From contig CALWES010000006.1 of the NCBI GenBank assembly GCA_944377405.1, forward strand, positions 1-64,000: 64,000 nucleotides of DNA, read 5' to 3'. Source of the stretch: an uncultured Lachnospiraceae bacterium (GTDB lineage: Bacteria; Bacillota; Clostridia; Lachnospirales; Lachnospiraceae). This document shows, one piece after another, positions 50,889 through 60,308 of this stretch; the first letter of the stretch is position 1; every line of letters begins with the position of its first letter. The position numbers and the translations under genes were made by a program. The notes beneath the pieces were generated by a model. It did no database searches. It was not told where the DNA came from and saw only the letters and a list, made by a program, of their open reading frames with translations.

Positions 50889-52451
50889 TTAATTCCTTCC
50901 CGCCGTCTTGTAGATGGTGAAGGTATCGTCGATGGTCTCCACATTTCCTGCATCCGTGATCTGATAGGTGGTGATCCTGAAAGCATTAGAGGACATGTTG
51001 ATCACGGAGTAGCTGGGCAGCCAGTTCTGGCTTCTGTTTGCGATGTAATCCTGCTGGGTGTTGATCAGCTCATAATATTTGGAACCGGAAGCGGAGTTTG
51101 CCGTCATGTACAGCGTTCCCTCCGGATCGGTAGCGCTCATGGAACCGCTCTCCTCGATGGTGTAGCAGTGGTTATCCTGGGCGAAGCGGTCAAGGGCTGC
51201 CTGAGCTGCCGCATCCCCTTCTGCCGGGTAGAGGCCGATCTTCTCGCCGGTGGCGGTATTGTAAGCATTGTCCCAGTCGTAATCGTCTCCTGCCTCGTTC
51301 AGTCTGAACTCATAGGAGTTATGGGTCTGTCCGTCTCCGTAGAGGATCTTGGAGCGGCTATAGGTATGGTCATGTCCCTGCAGCACCACATCGATGTCAT
51401 ACTTGTCGAAGATGGGGGTCAGCTGGGTCCTGAGGATCATACCGTCCGTATCGGAGTGATCAAGGCCGGAACCGTAGATATCCTGGTGGATGGTGACCAC
51501 GCGCCATGTGGCATTGGGGTTGGACTCCACTGCCTGCTTGATGCTCTGCTCGTGCTCAGCCACATTGTAGTTATTGGTGTTGAGTACGATGAAGAGGCCC
51601 GGACCGTAGCTGTAGTAATAGTCGCCCCCTGCCTGGGTCATGCCCAGATTGGTGGGATTCGGGTTATTGAAATGATAGGAATAATCCGCATTCAGGGAAT
51701 CGTGGTTTCCGATGGTGGTGGCCACCGGAAGGCTCTTTAAAGCACTTGCGGAAAGATATGCTGCATACTCCTCTTCCTTGGCCTTGCCGGTATTGTTTAC
51801 CTGGTCTCCTGCGGAGATGGCAAAGTTGATGTTGGGGTTCTGCTCCATGGCGATGTCCAGGGTACGATCCCAGGCAAAGCCATCGTTCCTGGCTGCCGTA
51901 TTGGCTGCGCCGGTGCCCTCTGCCAGAGCGCCCTCACCCTGGGGCTGTCCCTTGGAAGCGCCTACCTGAGGATCGCCGAAGTAAAGGATGTTGACATTGT
52001 CGAAGCTGCCAGTCTTATAGGTTTCGATGGGTGACATCACACCGCTCTTGCTGACAGCATAGTAATAGGTAGTATTAGGGGTAAGTCCCGGTACCGTTAC
52101 GTAGTTGTAGCAGTAGTTCTTTCCCCCCGTAAGGCTTGCATCCACGTTGTTGGAGGCGCCATGATACTCTGTCAGATTGTTTCTGTCCGTACCGAAGTAC
52201 ACGATGGGAGATCCCTCCGTTCCCTCGTTATACCATGCAAAATTGATCTCTGTTGCGGCTGCGCCGGGGGTCAGTGAAACATAGGTATAATCGTTTGCCA
52301 CATTGTTCCAGTTTTCCTTCCATGCATTCCACTCCTCAGCATTTCCTGTTACGCTGGAATCGTTGTAGTGAACGGTTGCAGCCCATACCTGCTGAGCACC
52401 AAGAAGCAGTGCTCCTACCAGAAGACATGATACTGCTCTTTTCTTTTTCAT
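50889..52451 (-). CDS. Secreted purple-acid-phosphatase-like metallophosphoesterase
   Basis: 520 residues. A signal peptide (about 1-24, ending QQVWA) and an N-terminal Ig/fibronectin-like domain with VTVPGLTPNTTYYYAV, typical of purple acid phosphatases, precede the metal core: FGDPQVG, SAGDQVNN, TIGNHDS, VVTIHQDIY and LQGHDHTYSR. All dimetal ligands expected for the family are visible. It releases phosphate from esters outside the cell. The promoter carries an 11-bp direct repeat like a Pho box. The region between its end and 50759 has no strong terminator. Confidence 0.9.
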   Translation of the reverse strand: MKKKRAVSCLLVGALLLGAQQVWAATVHYNDSSVTGNAEEWNAWKENWNNVANDYTYVSLTPGAAATEINFAWYNEGTEGSPIVYFGTDRNNLTEYHGASNNVDASLTGGKNYCYNYVTVPGLTPNTTYYYAVSKSGVMSPIETYKTGSFDNVNILYFGDPQVGASKGQPQGEGALAEGTGAANTAARNDGFAWDRTLDIAMEQNPNINFAISAGDQVNNTGKAKEEEYAAYLSASALKSLPVATTIGNHDSLNADYSYHFNNPNPTNLGMTQAGGDYYYSYGPGLFIVLNTNNYNVAEHEQSIKQAVESNPNATWRVVTIHQDIYGSGLDHSDTDGMILRTQLTPIFDKYDIDVVLQGHDHTYSRSKILYGDGQTHNSYEFRLNEAGDDYDWDNAYNTATGEKIGLYPAEGDAAAQAALDRFAQDNHCYTIEESGSMSATDPEGTLYMTANSASGSKYYELINTQQDYIANRSQNWLPSYSVINMSSNAFRITTYQITDAGNVETIDDTFTIYKTAGRN

Positions 52452-52569
52452 AAGCTCTCCTCTCCTGCGTCCTTCGGCGCATTTCCATTTCCTGCGGTTT
52501 CCCGCTTTTTCAGAATTTTTCTGATAGACTCATGATAGGTTCGAAATGTAAAAACTGATCTGCAGATTC

Positions 52570-52597
52570 TGTATAGTTTCTGTCAAGTTTTCGTCAA
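52570..52597 (-). promoter_or_regulatory. Promoter of the phosphatase with a Pho-box-like repeat
   Basis: On the minus strand TTGACG (52597-52592), 16 bases, TATACA (52575-52570). On the plus strand CTGTCAA (52580-52586) and TCGTCAA (52591-52597) repeat with 11-base period over the -35 region, like PhoB sites. Confidence 0.6.
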
Positions 52598-52624
52598 GTC
52601 TCTGCAAAAGGGAGGCGGTTTCGG

Positions 52625-52652
52625 TTGTATTTCTCTGAATATCCTCTATAAT
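52625..52652 (+). promoter_or_regulatory. Promoter of the purine transporter operon
   Basis: TTGTAT (52625-52630), 16 bases, TATAAT (52647-52652), 41 bases before the GTG start. I see no purine riboswitch in the short leader. Confidence 0.75.
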
Positions 52653-52693
52653 TAGACCCATACTCAAATACTAAGCTCAGGAGGTTTTTTATT

Positions 52694-53788
52694 GTGGAAT
52701 TCATTCAGGACATTCTGGCAGCCATCGGCGTTGTCTTAAACGGCATCCCCCAGGGTCTGCTGGCTCTCACCTACGGATTTGCTTCCGTACCCACCGCCAT
52801 CGGCTTTGCCATCGGTGCCGTGGCCTGCGGGGCCCTCAACTCCGTAGCACCCATTTCCTTCCAGGCGGAGACCATCGTCATGGCAGGAAGCATGGGAAAG
52901 AATCGCAGTGAACGCCTTTCCATGGTCATGTTCGGCGGTCTCATCATGGTGGTACTGGGCCTTACCGGTTCCCTTTCCGCCATCACCGCCTTCGCCGGGG
53001 ACGCCATCGTTCATGCCATGATGGCTGGCGTCGGCTTCGTACTGGTCAAGACGGCCTTCGGCATGATCAATGAGAACCCGCTGGCCGGCTGGGTCTCCAT
53101 GGCCTCTGCCGTGGTGATCTATCTGATCTCCAATCTGGTGGATCCGGCCAATGCACTGGTCTACACCATCGTTGGCTCCCTGATCATCTCCAGCCTTGCT
53201 GCAAAGCTTGCAGGTCAGGAGCTGGGGAAGGACACAAAGCCTGAGAAGATGTGTCTGATCCGCATGGAAAAGCCCGTGGTGAATCCGGCTGTTATCCGGG
53301 GAGCCCTCTCCCTGGCCTGCCTTACCATCGGCGCCAACATCGCCTTCGGCAACATCACCAGCGGTATGGGCAGCGGAAACCTGAATGTGGACCACCTGAC
53401 CGTATACTCCGGCCTGGCGGACGCAGTAAGCTCCCTCTTTGGCGGCGGCCCTGTGGAGGCCATCATCTCCGCCACCGGAGCAGCTCCCCATCCGGTCCTT
53501 TCCGGCGTCATCATGATGAGCATCATGGCCATCATCCTCTTCTTCGGCTTTCTTCCGAAGATCGGTAAGTTCGTACCGGGCCAGTCCATCGCAGGCTTTC
53601 TTTTCATCCTCGGGGCCTTTGTCACCATCCCCGGAGACGGTGCCACCGCCTTTACCACCGGAGAGCCCAACGGAACCATCGTTGCCGCCGTTACCATGGC
53701 CGTTACCGCTGTTCTGGACCCCTTCTTCGGCATGCTGGCAGGAATCCTGCTGAAGCTGGTCCTTGCTGCCATGGGCCTCGCCCTTTAA
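52694..53788 (+). CDS. NCS2-like (xanthine/uracil type) permease
   Basis: 364 residues with about ten membrane helices. VACGALNSVAPISFQAETIV (helix 2-3 region) and ISATGAAPHPVLSGVIMM resemble the substrate segments of nucleobase transporters, though the protein is shorter than the usual 420-460. It starts at GTG 52694 after AGGAGG. A phosphoribosyltransferase gene follows 85 bases later on the same strand; a GGTGCCT/AGGCACC hairpin lies between them. Uptake of a purine base followed by salvage is the likely purpose. Confidence 0.8.
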   Translation: MEFIQDILAAIGVVLNGIPQGLLALTYGFASVPTAIGFAIGAVACGALNSVAPISFQAETIVMAGSMGKNRSERLSMVMFGGLIMVVLGLTGSLSAITAFAGDAIVHAMMAGVGFVLVKTAFGMINENPLAGWVSMASAVVIYLISNLVDPANALVYTIVGSLIISSLAAKLAGQELGKDTKPEKMCLIRMEKPVVNPAVIRGALSLACLTIGANIAFGNITSGMGSGNLNVDHLTVYSGLADAVSSLFGGGPVEAIISATGAAPHPVLSGVIMMSIMAIILFFGFLPKIGKFVPGQSIAGFLFILGAFVTIPGDGATAFTTGEPNGTIVAAVTMAVTAVLDPFFGMLAGILLKLVLAAMGLAL

Positions 53789-53873
53789 ACTGGTTTCGCC
53801 GGTTTCTTTCAGACAAATGCTTTCAGGTGCCTGCCTTCAGGCACCGAACCAAATTCAATTGTGAGGTATCATT

Positions 53874-54422
53874 ATGGAAAATTATTACACCCTTGAGGTT
53901 GCCGGCGTGACCCGTAACCTTCCCATCATCCGGATCTCCAACGATCTGGCCATTGCCAGCTTCGTCATCCTCGGAGACTGCGAGCTCGTAACAAAGGCAG
54001 CTCCCCTCCTTGCGGAGAGGCTTCCCCAGGTGGATTACATCGTAACTGCCGAGGCAAAGGGCATCCCTCTGGTCCATGAGCTCAGCCGTCTTATGGGTCT
54101 TCCCTACTATATCGTAGCCAGAAAGAGCATCAAGCCCTACATGGAAAAGCCCCTTACGGATGAGGTAGTCTCCATCACCACCCAGAAGAAGCAGACCCTG
54201 TGTCTGGACGGAAAGGACGCCATGCTCCTTACCGGAAAGCGGGTAGCCATCGTGGACGACGTGATCTCCACCGGTGAATCCCTCCAAGCCATCGAACGCC
54301 TGGTGGAAAAGGCCGGAGCCACCATCGTTGCCAAGGCGGCGATCCTGGCGGAAGGAGACGCAGCTGATCGGAAGGACATCATCTTCCTGGAGAAGCTGCC
54401 CCTGTTTCCCTTAAATGAATAA
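53874..54422 (+). CDS. Purine phosphoribosyltransferase (adenine/xanthine type)
   Basis: 182 residues. The PRPP motif is VAIVDDVISTGESL and the preceding YIVTAEAKGIPLVHELSRL matches adenine phosphoribosyltransferase-like enzymes. They join a base to PRPP to give the nucleotide. It is cotranscribed with the NCS2-like permease. APRT or xanthine PRT are both possible; the sequence is not close enough for me to choose. Confidence 0.85.
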   Translation: MENYYTLEVAGVTRNLPIIRISNDLAIASFVILGDCELVTKAAPLLAERLPQVDYIVTAEAKGIPLVHELSRLMGLPYYIVARKSIKPYMEKPLTDEVVSITTQKKQTLCLDGKDAMLLTGKRVAIVDDVISTGESLQAIERLVEKAGATIVAKAAILAEGDAADRKDIIFLEKLPLFPLNE

Positions 54423-54429
54423 TCAAAAA

Positions 54430-54490
54430 CCGAAGCCCTGTTCCTGGCTTCGGCTTTGCAGCAAAAAAGACGGTTCGCCCCGTCTTTTTT
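54430..54490. terminator. Double terminator between convergent purine genes
   Basis: CCGAAGCC/GGCTTCGG (54430-54453) is followed by AAAAAAGACGG/CCGTCTTTTTT (54463-54490). The second is symmetric and works for both strands. Confidence 0.92.
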
Positions 54491-54521
54491 CATTTATTCT
54501 TTTATCCTGTAAACGCCTGTT

Positions 54522-55889
54522 TTAAATGAAGATATATTTCAGGATAAACAGGAAGGCCAGCACATACATCAGCGGTGTGATCTTCTTTCCCTTGCCCGTG
54601 GCCACATGGATCACCACATAGGAGATGATGCTCAGGGCGATGCCCTCGGAAATGCTGTACATAAAGGGCATTGCGAAGATTGCGATATAGGCCGGGATCG
54701 CCTCCGTAAGATCCGTAAAGTCGATCTTTGTCACCTGCTGCATCATCAGGAAGCCCACGATCACAAGGGCGGGTGCAGTGGCATAGGAGGGGATGGCCAG
54801 GAATACCGGTGAGAAGAACAGGGCCACCAGGAACAGGCCGCCGGATACCACGGAGGTAAGGCCTGTCCTTCCGCCCTCTGCGATACCGGAGGAGGACTCC
54901 ACAAAGGTGGTAATGGTGGAGGTTCCCAGGCATGCGCCTACGGTGGTTCCGATGGCGTCCGCAAAAAGCGCACCCTTGATGCCCGGAAGCTTTCCCTCCT
55001 TATCCAGCATATCCGCCTTTGAAGCACAGCCGATCAGGGTCCCCAGGGTGTCGAAAACATCCACGAAGAGGAAGGCAAACATGATGACGATAAAATTCAG
55101 GAAATTCTGGGCAATATAGCCGAAGTCCAGCTTCATGAAGGTGGGCATGACGCTGGCAGGCATGGAAAAGATCGCCGTGGGATAAAGGTCATAGAATCCG
55201 GCTTCGGGATCCGGCACATAGATGCCTGCAAGCTGGCACAGGATCCCCAGGATCCAGGTGATCAGGATGCCGATCAGGATATTTCCCTTTACCTGCCTGA
55301 TCACCAGCACTGCGGTGATCAGTACACCGATGAAGGCCAGCAGGACCGTAATTCCCTCGGAACTGAAGCTTCCGCCCTTCAGGCTTCCTGAAAGGGAAAA
55401 TACAGCCACCTTGGTGGACTCGTTCAGCACCACAAGATGTGCGTTCTGAAGGCCGATAAAGCAGATGAACAGGCCGATGCCCACGGATACCGCGATCTTA
55501 AGGGTGGACGGTATGGCGTTAAAGATGGCCTCTCTGACATTGGTAAGGGACAGGATGATGAATATGATACCTTCCACAAATACCGCCGTAAGGGCGATCT
55601 CCCAGCTGAGGCCCATGCCGATACATACCGTGTAGGCGAAATAAGCGTTCAGGCCCATGCCTGCAGAAAGCACAAAGGGCAGGTTCGCCGCAAAGGCCAT
55701 GATGAATGATGCGATGGCCGATGACAGGGCCGTAGCTGTAAATACTGCTCCCGCATCCATTCCCGTTGCGCTGAGCATGTTGGGGTTTACGGCAAGGATA
55801 TAGGCCATGGTCATAAAGGTGGTTATGCCCGCAATGACTTCAGTCTTTACATCGGTGCCGTGTTCTTTCAGTTTAAAAAAGCTTTCCAT
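54522..55889 (-). CDS. AzgA-type NCS2 guanine/hypoxanthine permease
   Basis: 455 residues, about twelve to fourteen membrane helices. It opens MESFFKLKEHGTDVKTEVIA and has AGITTFMTMAYILAVNPNML, the AzgA signature, plus GLNAYFAYTVC and GTSTITTFVESSSGIAEGGR, which line the purine site. AzgA proteins import guanine, hypoxanthine or adenine with H+. The start at 55889 has GAGGA upstream; the long frame to 56018 overlaps mutY and is not used. It is convergent with the other purine operon, so uptake genes are clustered here. Confidence 0.93.
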   Translation of the reverse strand: MESFFKLKEHGTDVKTEVIAGITTFMTMAYILAVNPNMLSATGMDAGAVFTATALSSAIASFIMAFAANLPFVLSAGMGLNAYFAYTVCIGMGLSWEIALTAVFVEGIIFIILSLTNVREAIFNAIPSTLKIAVSVGIGLFICFIGLQNAHLVVLNESTKVAVFSLSGSLKGGSFSSEGITVLLAFIGVLITAVLVIRQVKGNILIGILITWILGILCQLAGIYVPDPEAGFYDLYPTAIFSMPASVMPTFMKLDFGYIAQNFLNFIVIMFAFLFVDVFDTLGTLIGCASKADMLDKEGKLPGIKGALFADAIGTTVGACLGTSTITTFVESSSGIAEGGRTGLTSVVSGGLFLVALFFSPVFLAIPSYATAPALVIVGFLMMQQVTKIDFTDLTEAIPAYIAIFAMPFMYSISEGIALSIISYVVIHVATGKGKKITPLMYVLAFLFILKYIFI

Positions 55890-55935
55890 ACGTTCCTCTT
55901 CTTTTCTGATCAAATGATCCTGTTCTGATAATAAC

Positions 55936-57075
55936 TCAGCTGTCCTGTTTCTGTCCCCCCTGCCGCAGCTGAAGCACTCTGGCATAGGCAGAAAAGGCGG
56001 AGGGCAGCGCATAGGCACTCTCCGTCTCCTCCCTGGTTACAAAACGATGGGGCCGGATCCAGCTGTCCCTGCCGGTCTGCTGAAGGAGGGTCTCCTCCAC
56101 CCGGCTTTCCGCCGCCAGCTTCACAAGCCAGCCCTGCATCCGCCACTCCACATGGGTAAAAATGTGCTTTGCCGAGGGCAGGGGTGTGATCCGTACCGGC
56201 TCCAGGCCCAGGGCCTCGATCTTTGCCAGGACCTCCGCCGCCGTAAGGAAGCCCGGCAGGGAGGGAAATTCATAAAGGCCTGCCAGAAGCCCCTTTTCCG
56301 GCCGCTTCTGGATCAGGAACCGCTCGCCATCCTGAAGGATCAGGACGGTCTTCTCCTCGATACGTCTTGGTTTTTTTCCGCTTTTTACGGGAAGGCTTCC
56401 GATCCGGTCCTGGCGGAGAGCTGCACAGATCCCTGCTGCCGGACACTCCCTGCAAAGGGGTGCCCCATTGGGAACGCAGACGATGGCCCCCAGCTCCATC
56501 AGGGCCTGATTGAAGGTCCCCGGGGATCCCCCCTCCCCGGCATAGTCCCGGATCACTCCGGAAAATTCCTTCTCCACCTGCTTTTTGGTCTCCGGCAGGG
56601 CGATGTCCGACGGATCCCCCGTGATCCTGGCCCAGACCCTGAGCACGTTCCCGTCCACTGCCGGGACCGGGATCCCGAAGGCAATGGAGGCAATGGCCCC
56701 CGCCGTATAGGGACCGATTCCGGGAAGAGCCAGCAATGCCTTATGGTCTGCCGGCAGCCTAGCCCCGTACCGGTCCACCAGGATCCCCCCGCATTTTTTC
56801 AGGTTCCGGGCTCTGCTGTAGTAGCCCAGTCCCTCCCAGAGCTTCATAAGCTCATCGTCGGGACAGGCGGCAAGGCTACGGATGTCCGGAAGGGCCTTTC
56901 GGAACCGCAGGAAATATCCCTTTACCGCCTCCACCCGGGTCTGCTGCAGCATGATCTCCGACAGCCATACGTCGTAAGGATCCCCGGTGTCCCGCCAGGG
57001 GAGGCTTCGCTTATGGGTCTCAAACCAGGGGACCAGAAGCTCCGGAAGCTTCCCTAAGGCTTCCTCCTTATTCAA
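55936..57075 (-). CDS. mutY: A/G-specific adenine glycosylase MutY
   Basis: 379 residues. EIMLQQTRVEAVKGYFLRF contains the catalytic Glu. LLALPGIGPYTAGAIASIAF is the HhH motif, followed by the catalytic Asp in PAVDGNVLRV. The 4Fe-4S cluster motif is CRECPAAGIC with the upstream Cys. A C-terminal Nudix-like domain (LIQKRPEKGLLAGLYEFP) reads 8-oxoG. It removes A opposite 8-oxoG. The TTG start at 57075 lies inside the aminopeptidase end with GGAGG six bases upstream and an 8-base overlap. Confidence 0.94.
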   Translation of the reverse strand: MNKEEALGKLPELLVPWFETHKRSLPWRDTGDPYDVWLSEIMLQQTRVEAVKGYFLRFRKALPDIRSLAACPDDELMKLWEGLGYYSRARNLKKCGGILVDRYGARLPADHKALLALPGIGPYTAGAIASIAFGIPVPAVDGNVLRVWARITGDPSDIALPETKKQVEKEFSGVIRDYAGEGGSPGTFNQALMELGAIVCVPNGAPLCRECPAAGICAALRQDRIGSLPVKSGKKPRRIEEKTVLILQDGERFLIQKRPEKGLLAGLYEFPSLPGFLTAAEVLAKIEALGLEPVRITPLPSAKHIFTHVEWRMQGWLVKLAAESRVEETLLQQTGRDSWIRPHRFVTREETESAYALPSAFSAYARVLQLRQGGQKQDS

Positions 57076-58333
57076 AGAATACCTCCATGGCCTTTACCAG
57101 GGCCTCCGTATCCTTTGTGCCGGCGGTCTCGTAGGGCGAGTGCATGGCCAGCTGGGACAGACCGATATCCACGCTGCTGACTGCCACCTTCGTGTTGGAA
57201 ATATTCCCCAGGGTAGAGCCTCCCGCCATGTCGGAACGGTTGGCGAAGCTCTGGCAGGGGACTCCTGCCCGCCTGCACAGCTCCCGGAAGAAGGCTGCGG
57301 AATAACCGTCGGTGCAGTACTTCTGCTGGGCGTTGAACTTGACCACGATGCCGCCGCCGATATAAGGCCGGTTCGTAGGATCCGTCAGTTCCTTATGGTT
57401 CGGGTGGACCGCATGGGCGTTGTCCGCAGACACCATGAAGCTCTGGGCCAGAGCCACCAGATAATCCTCATAGTCCATCCCCAGGGCCCCGGCAATGCGC
57501 TGCAGGGTGTCATAAAGGAAGGTGGATCCTGCCCCCTGGCGGGTATCGCTGCCCACCTCCTCGTTGTCCAGGACGCAGCAGAGGCTGATATGCTCCTGCC
57601 TGCTTCCTGTAAGGAAGCCCTCCATGGTGGCGAAGGCACACTGAAGGTCGTCAAGTCTGGGAGCGGATACGAATTCCTCCCGGCTTCCCCAGATAGTGCC
57701 CGGGGTCCTGTTGTACAGGAAGAGGTCATAGCTCAGGATGTCCTCCGGCTTTACCCCCGCGGCTTCCGCCACAAGCTTCATAAAGCCCCCCTTTGCCTCC
57801 TCCAGGCCGAAGAGGGGGATCATATCCACCTGAGGATTATAGGCATAGCCCTCATTGGCCTTCCGGTTCATATGGATCGCCACGTTGGGGATCAGCAGAG
57901 CGTCCCTGTCCAGGTCCACCAGGCGTTCCACCGGGCCCGCTTCTCCCTGCAGGAAGATCCTTCCTGCTGCGGACAGGGGCCGGTCGAACCAGGGGGCGCA
58001 GAGCATGCCGCCGTATTTTTCCACATTCAGGGTCACATAATGGCCCTCCACCAGCATCTCCGGATTCTCCTTGATCTTGAAGGAAGGGGAGTCGGAATGG
58101 CTGGCGGCGATATGAAAGCCCTTTCCCGCCTTCTCCGGAATGGAGAAGGCGATCAGGGCTGAATGGTTACGTAATACAAAATAGTTACCGGGCTTTAAAT
58201 TCCATCTTTCCTTTTCGGAGAGCTCCCGGAAGCCCTCTGAAAGCAGTCTTTCCCGCAGGGTCTCCGCTGCCTGGAAGCAGCAGGGACTTTTTCTGATAAA
58301 TTCAAGCAGTCTCTGGTTGATGTTCACGGTCAA
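57068..58333 (-). CDS. M18-family aminopeptidase
   Basis: 421 residues. LLEFIRKSPCCFQAAE at the N terminus, HIAASHSDSPSFKIKE (first metal His and the Asp), VLDNEEVGSDTRQGAGS (catalytic Glu pair) and SADNAHAVHPNH are the M18 motifs in order, ending with MAGGSTLGNIS. These are dodecameric zinc aminopeptidases, which cut N-terminal acidic or neutral residues. Start is TTG at 58333 or GTG at 58327; AAGGAG lies close to both, so the choice is uncertain. It is followed by mutY with coupled translation. Confidence 0.92.
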   Translation of the reverse strand: MTVNINQRLLEFIRKSPCCFQAAETLRERLLSEGFRELSEKERWNLKPGNYFVLRNHSALIAFSIPEKAGKGFHIAASHSDSPSFKIKENPEMLVEGHYVTLNVEKYGGMLCAPWFDRPLSAAGRIFLQGEAGPVERLVDLDRDALLIPNVAIHMNRKANEGYAYNPQVDMIPLFGLEEAKGGFMKLVAEAAGVKPEDILSYDLFLYNRTPGTIWGSREEFVSAPRLDDLQCAFATMEGFLTGSRQEHISLCCVLDNEEVGSDTRQGAGSTFLYDTLQRIAGALGMDYEDYLVALAQSFMVSADNAHAVHPNHKELTDPTNRPYIGGGIVVKFNAQQKYCTDGYSAAFFRELCRRAGVPCQSFANRSDMAGGSTLGNISNTKVAVSSVDIGLSQLAMHSPYETAGTKDTEALVKAMEVFFE

Positions 58334-58376
58334 GCCGCTCCTTTCTCTTGATATGGATCCCTATGACAGGTCCCCA

Positions 58377-59465
58377 TCAGGCGTTGGATGCTGCCACCTT
58401 TACCTTGCTCCAGAGCTCGGAAATGATCTTTCTGGTGGCCTCGTCGTAAACAAAGACCTCATCCTTTTCGTTTCCGGTCCTGGGGATATAGGCATTGATG
58501 CCATAGTAATCTCCCCCTTCGGAGGAAAGCTCATCCATAACTTCCTGATTAGGAGAAGTATAGCCCACTGTTACGGAATTGTCCAGGGCGCCTTCATAGC
58601 TGGAAACATAATTGATGAATTCATGGGCCAGATCCGGGTTCTCCGCATTCTTCGGAATAACCATTGCATCGGACCAGAGATTGGTACCGCTCTCAGGCAT
58701 GAAGAAGCCCATATCCTCATTTTCAGACATAACATAGGCTGCGTCGCCGGAGTAGATGAGTCCCAGGGCCTTTCTTCCCTGAGCCATGTTGTCGATGATC
58801 TCGTCGGTCACGATCTCCGGCTCCATGGTCTCTACACACTGTACCAGCCACTCATAGGCCTCGTTCAGCTCCGCCTCGTCCTTGGTGTTCATGGAATAGC
58901 CCAGGGCCTTGAGGGCCATCATGAAGGAGTCTCTCTCTGAATCGTAAAGGTAAATGTCTCCCTTATATTTCTCATCCAGGAAGATGTTGAATCCTTCCTG
59001 CTCCAGGTCCTCCTCGCTGACCTTGGTCTTATCGTATACGATACCCACGGTCCCCCAGAAATAGGGTACGGAATACTCGTTATTGGGATCATAGGGAAGT
59101 CCCTTTACGCCCTCCGTCAGCAGGTCCAGGCAGTTCAGCTTGCTCTGGTCCAGCTTCTGGATCAGATCCTCCTGGATCAGGCGCTCGATCATATAATCGC
59201 TGGGTACCAGAATATCGAAGGCATCTCCGTTTGCCACCTTGATATACATCTGCTCGTTGGACTCGAAGTTGTCCATGATCACCCTTGCTCCCGTAAGAGC
59301 TTCAAAATCAGCGATCTGGTTTTCGCCCGTATACTCTCCCCAGTTGTAAATGTGAAGGGTCTGGCCTGCATAGGGGCCCTCCGCTTCCTTTCCACATCCT
59401 GCAAGGGCAAGGGCCCCTGCTGCCATCACTGCCGCAATAGCCGCAGTCCTCATCATCTTTTTCAT
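58377..59465 (-). CDS. potD: Spermidine/putrescine-binding lipoprotein PotD
   Basis: 362 residues. A lipoprotein signal ending ALALAGCG puts the lipidated Cys at residue 24. LHIYNWGEYTGENQIADFE and YDLLVPSDYMI-like ILVPSDYMIERLI are PotD/PotF marks; the binding cleft would use Trp, Asp and Glu residues such as those in YIYSGDAAY-like GLIYSGDAAYVMSE. It delivers polyamines to PotB/PotC. Last gene of the potABCD operon, 18 bases after potC. Polyamine type cannot be fixed from sequence. Confidence 0.94.
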   Translation of the reverse strand: MKKMMRTAAIAAVMAAGALALAGCGKEAEGPYAGQTLHIYNWGEYTGENQIADFEALTGARVIMDNFESNEQMYIKVANGDAFDILVPSDYMIERLIQEDLIQKLDQSKLNCLDLLTEGVKGLPYDPNNEYSVPYFWGTVGIVYDKTKVSEEDLEQEGFNIFLDEKYKGDIYLYDSERDSFMMALKALGYSMNTKDEAELNEAYEWLVQCVETMEPEIVTDEIIDNMAQGRKALGLIYSGDAAYVMSENEDMGFFMPESGTNLWSDAMVIPKNAENPDLAHEFINYVSSYEGALDNSVTVGYTSPNQEVMDELSSEGGDYYGINAYIPRTGNEKDEVFVYDEATRKIISELWSKVKVAASNA

Positions 59466-59483
59466 AATCTTCCTCCTAAAATC

Positions 59484-60308
59484 TTATCTTTCTTCTATGG
59501 TTCCAGCTGCCTTCAGGGCAGCGGCCTTTTTATGTTTTTCCCGGATCAGCGGCACCACGTTCACTACCACCAGGACCAGGGTGATCAGTACCACCACCAG
59601 AGTGGAAATGGCGTTGATACTGGGGTTAACACGCTTGCTCATGGTATAGACCATGATACTCAGGTTCTTGACGCCCCGTCCCGTGACGAAATAGGAAATG
59701 ATGAAGTCGTCAAAGGACATGGTGAAGGCGATCAGGGCGCCGGAGAAGATCCCCGGCATGATCTGGGGCACGATGACGGAAGTCAGTGCCTTCCAGGGGG
59801 TGGCCCCAAGGTCCATGGCCGCATCCGCCAGGTTCGGATCCAGGGACCGGATCTTCGGCATGACGCTCAGGATCACATAGGGCGTACAAAAAGCGATATG
59901 GGCCAGCAGCATGGTCATGAAGCCCCGCTCGATATGGAAGGTGATGAAAAGGAGCATCAGGCCGATGGCCGTTACGATCTCCGGATTCATCAGGGGGAAA
60001 TCATTCACCTGCATGACCACATCGTGGACGATGCGCCGGGACTTTGACAGGCCGATGGCGCTGATGGTCCCCAGAATGGTAGATACCACCGTTGCGATAC
60101 AGGCCACCAGGATCGTGGTGTACAGGGAATCCATCATCTCCCGGTTCCGGAACATCCTCTCATACCACTGGAGGCTGAAGCCCGTAAAGTGGGTCAGGGA
60201 CTTGCTCTCATTAAAGGAGAACACGATCATAAAAAGGATGGGCAGGTAGAAGAATACGATCAAAAGTCCCATCAGGATCTTCCCGAAGAGCCGTCTGTTC
60301 TTTTTCAT
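59484..60308 (-). CDS. potC: Polyamine ABC transporter permease PotC
   Basis: 274 residues, six membrane helices. FSFNESKSLTHFTGFSLQWY is the PotC N-terminal mark and AAMDLGATPWKALTSVIVPQ is the EAA loop that contacts the ATPase. It forms a heteromer with PotB. Starts with a 4-base overlap (60308/60305) with potB. Confidence 0.95.
   Translation of the reverse strand: MKKNRRLFGKILMGLLIVFFYLPILFMIVFSFNESKSLTHFTGFSLQWYERMFRNREMMDSLYTTILVACIATVVSTILGTISAIGLSKSRRIVHDVVMQVNDFPLMNPEIVTAIGLMLLFITFHIERGFMTMLLAHIAFCTPYVILSVMPKIRSLDPNLADAAMDLGATPWKALTSVIVPQIMPGIFSGALIAFTMSFDDFIISYFVTGRGVKNLSIMVYTMSKRVNPSINAISTLVVVLITLVLVVVNVVPLIREKHKKAAALKAAGTIEER

Noticed and set aside
52653..52693. Purine riboswitch ahead of the NCS2-like gene
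   Set aside because: Only about 40 bases lie between the -10 box and the start. No three-way-junction core or terminator is seen.
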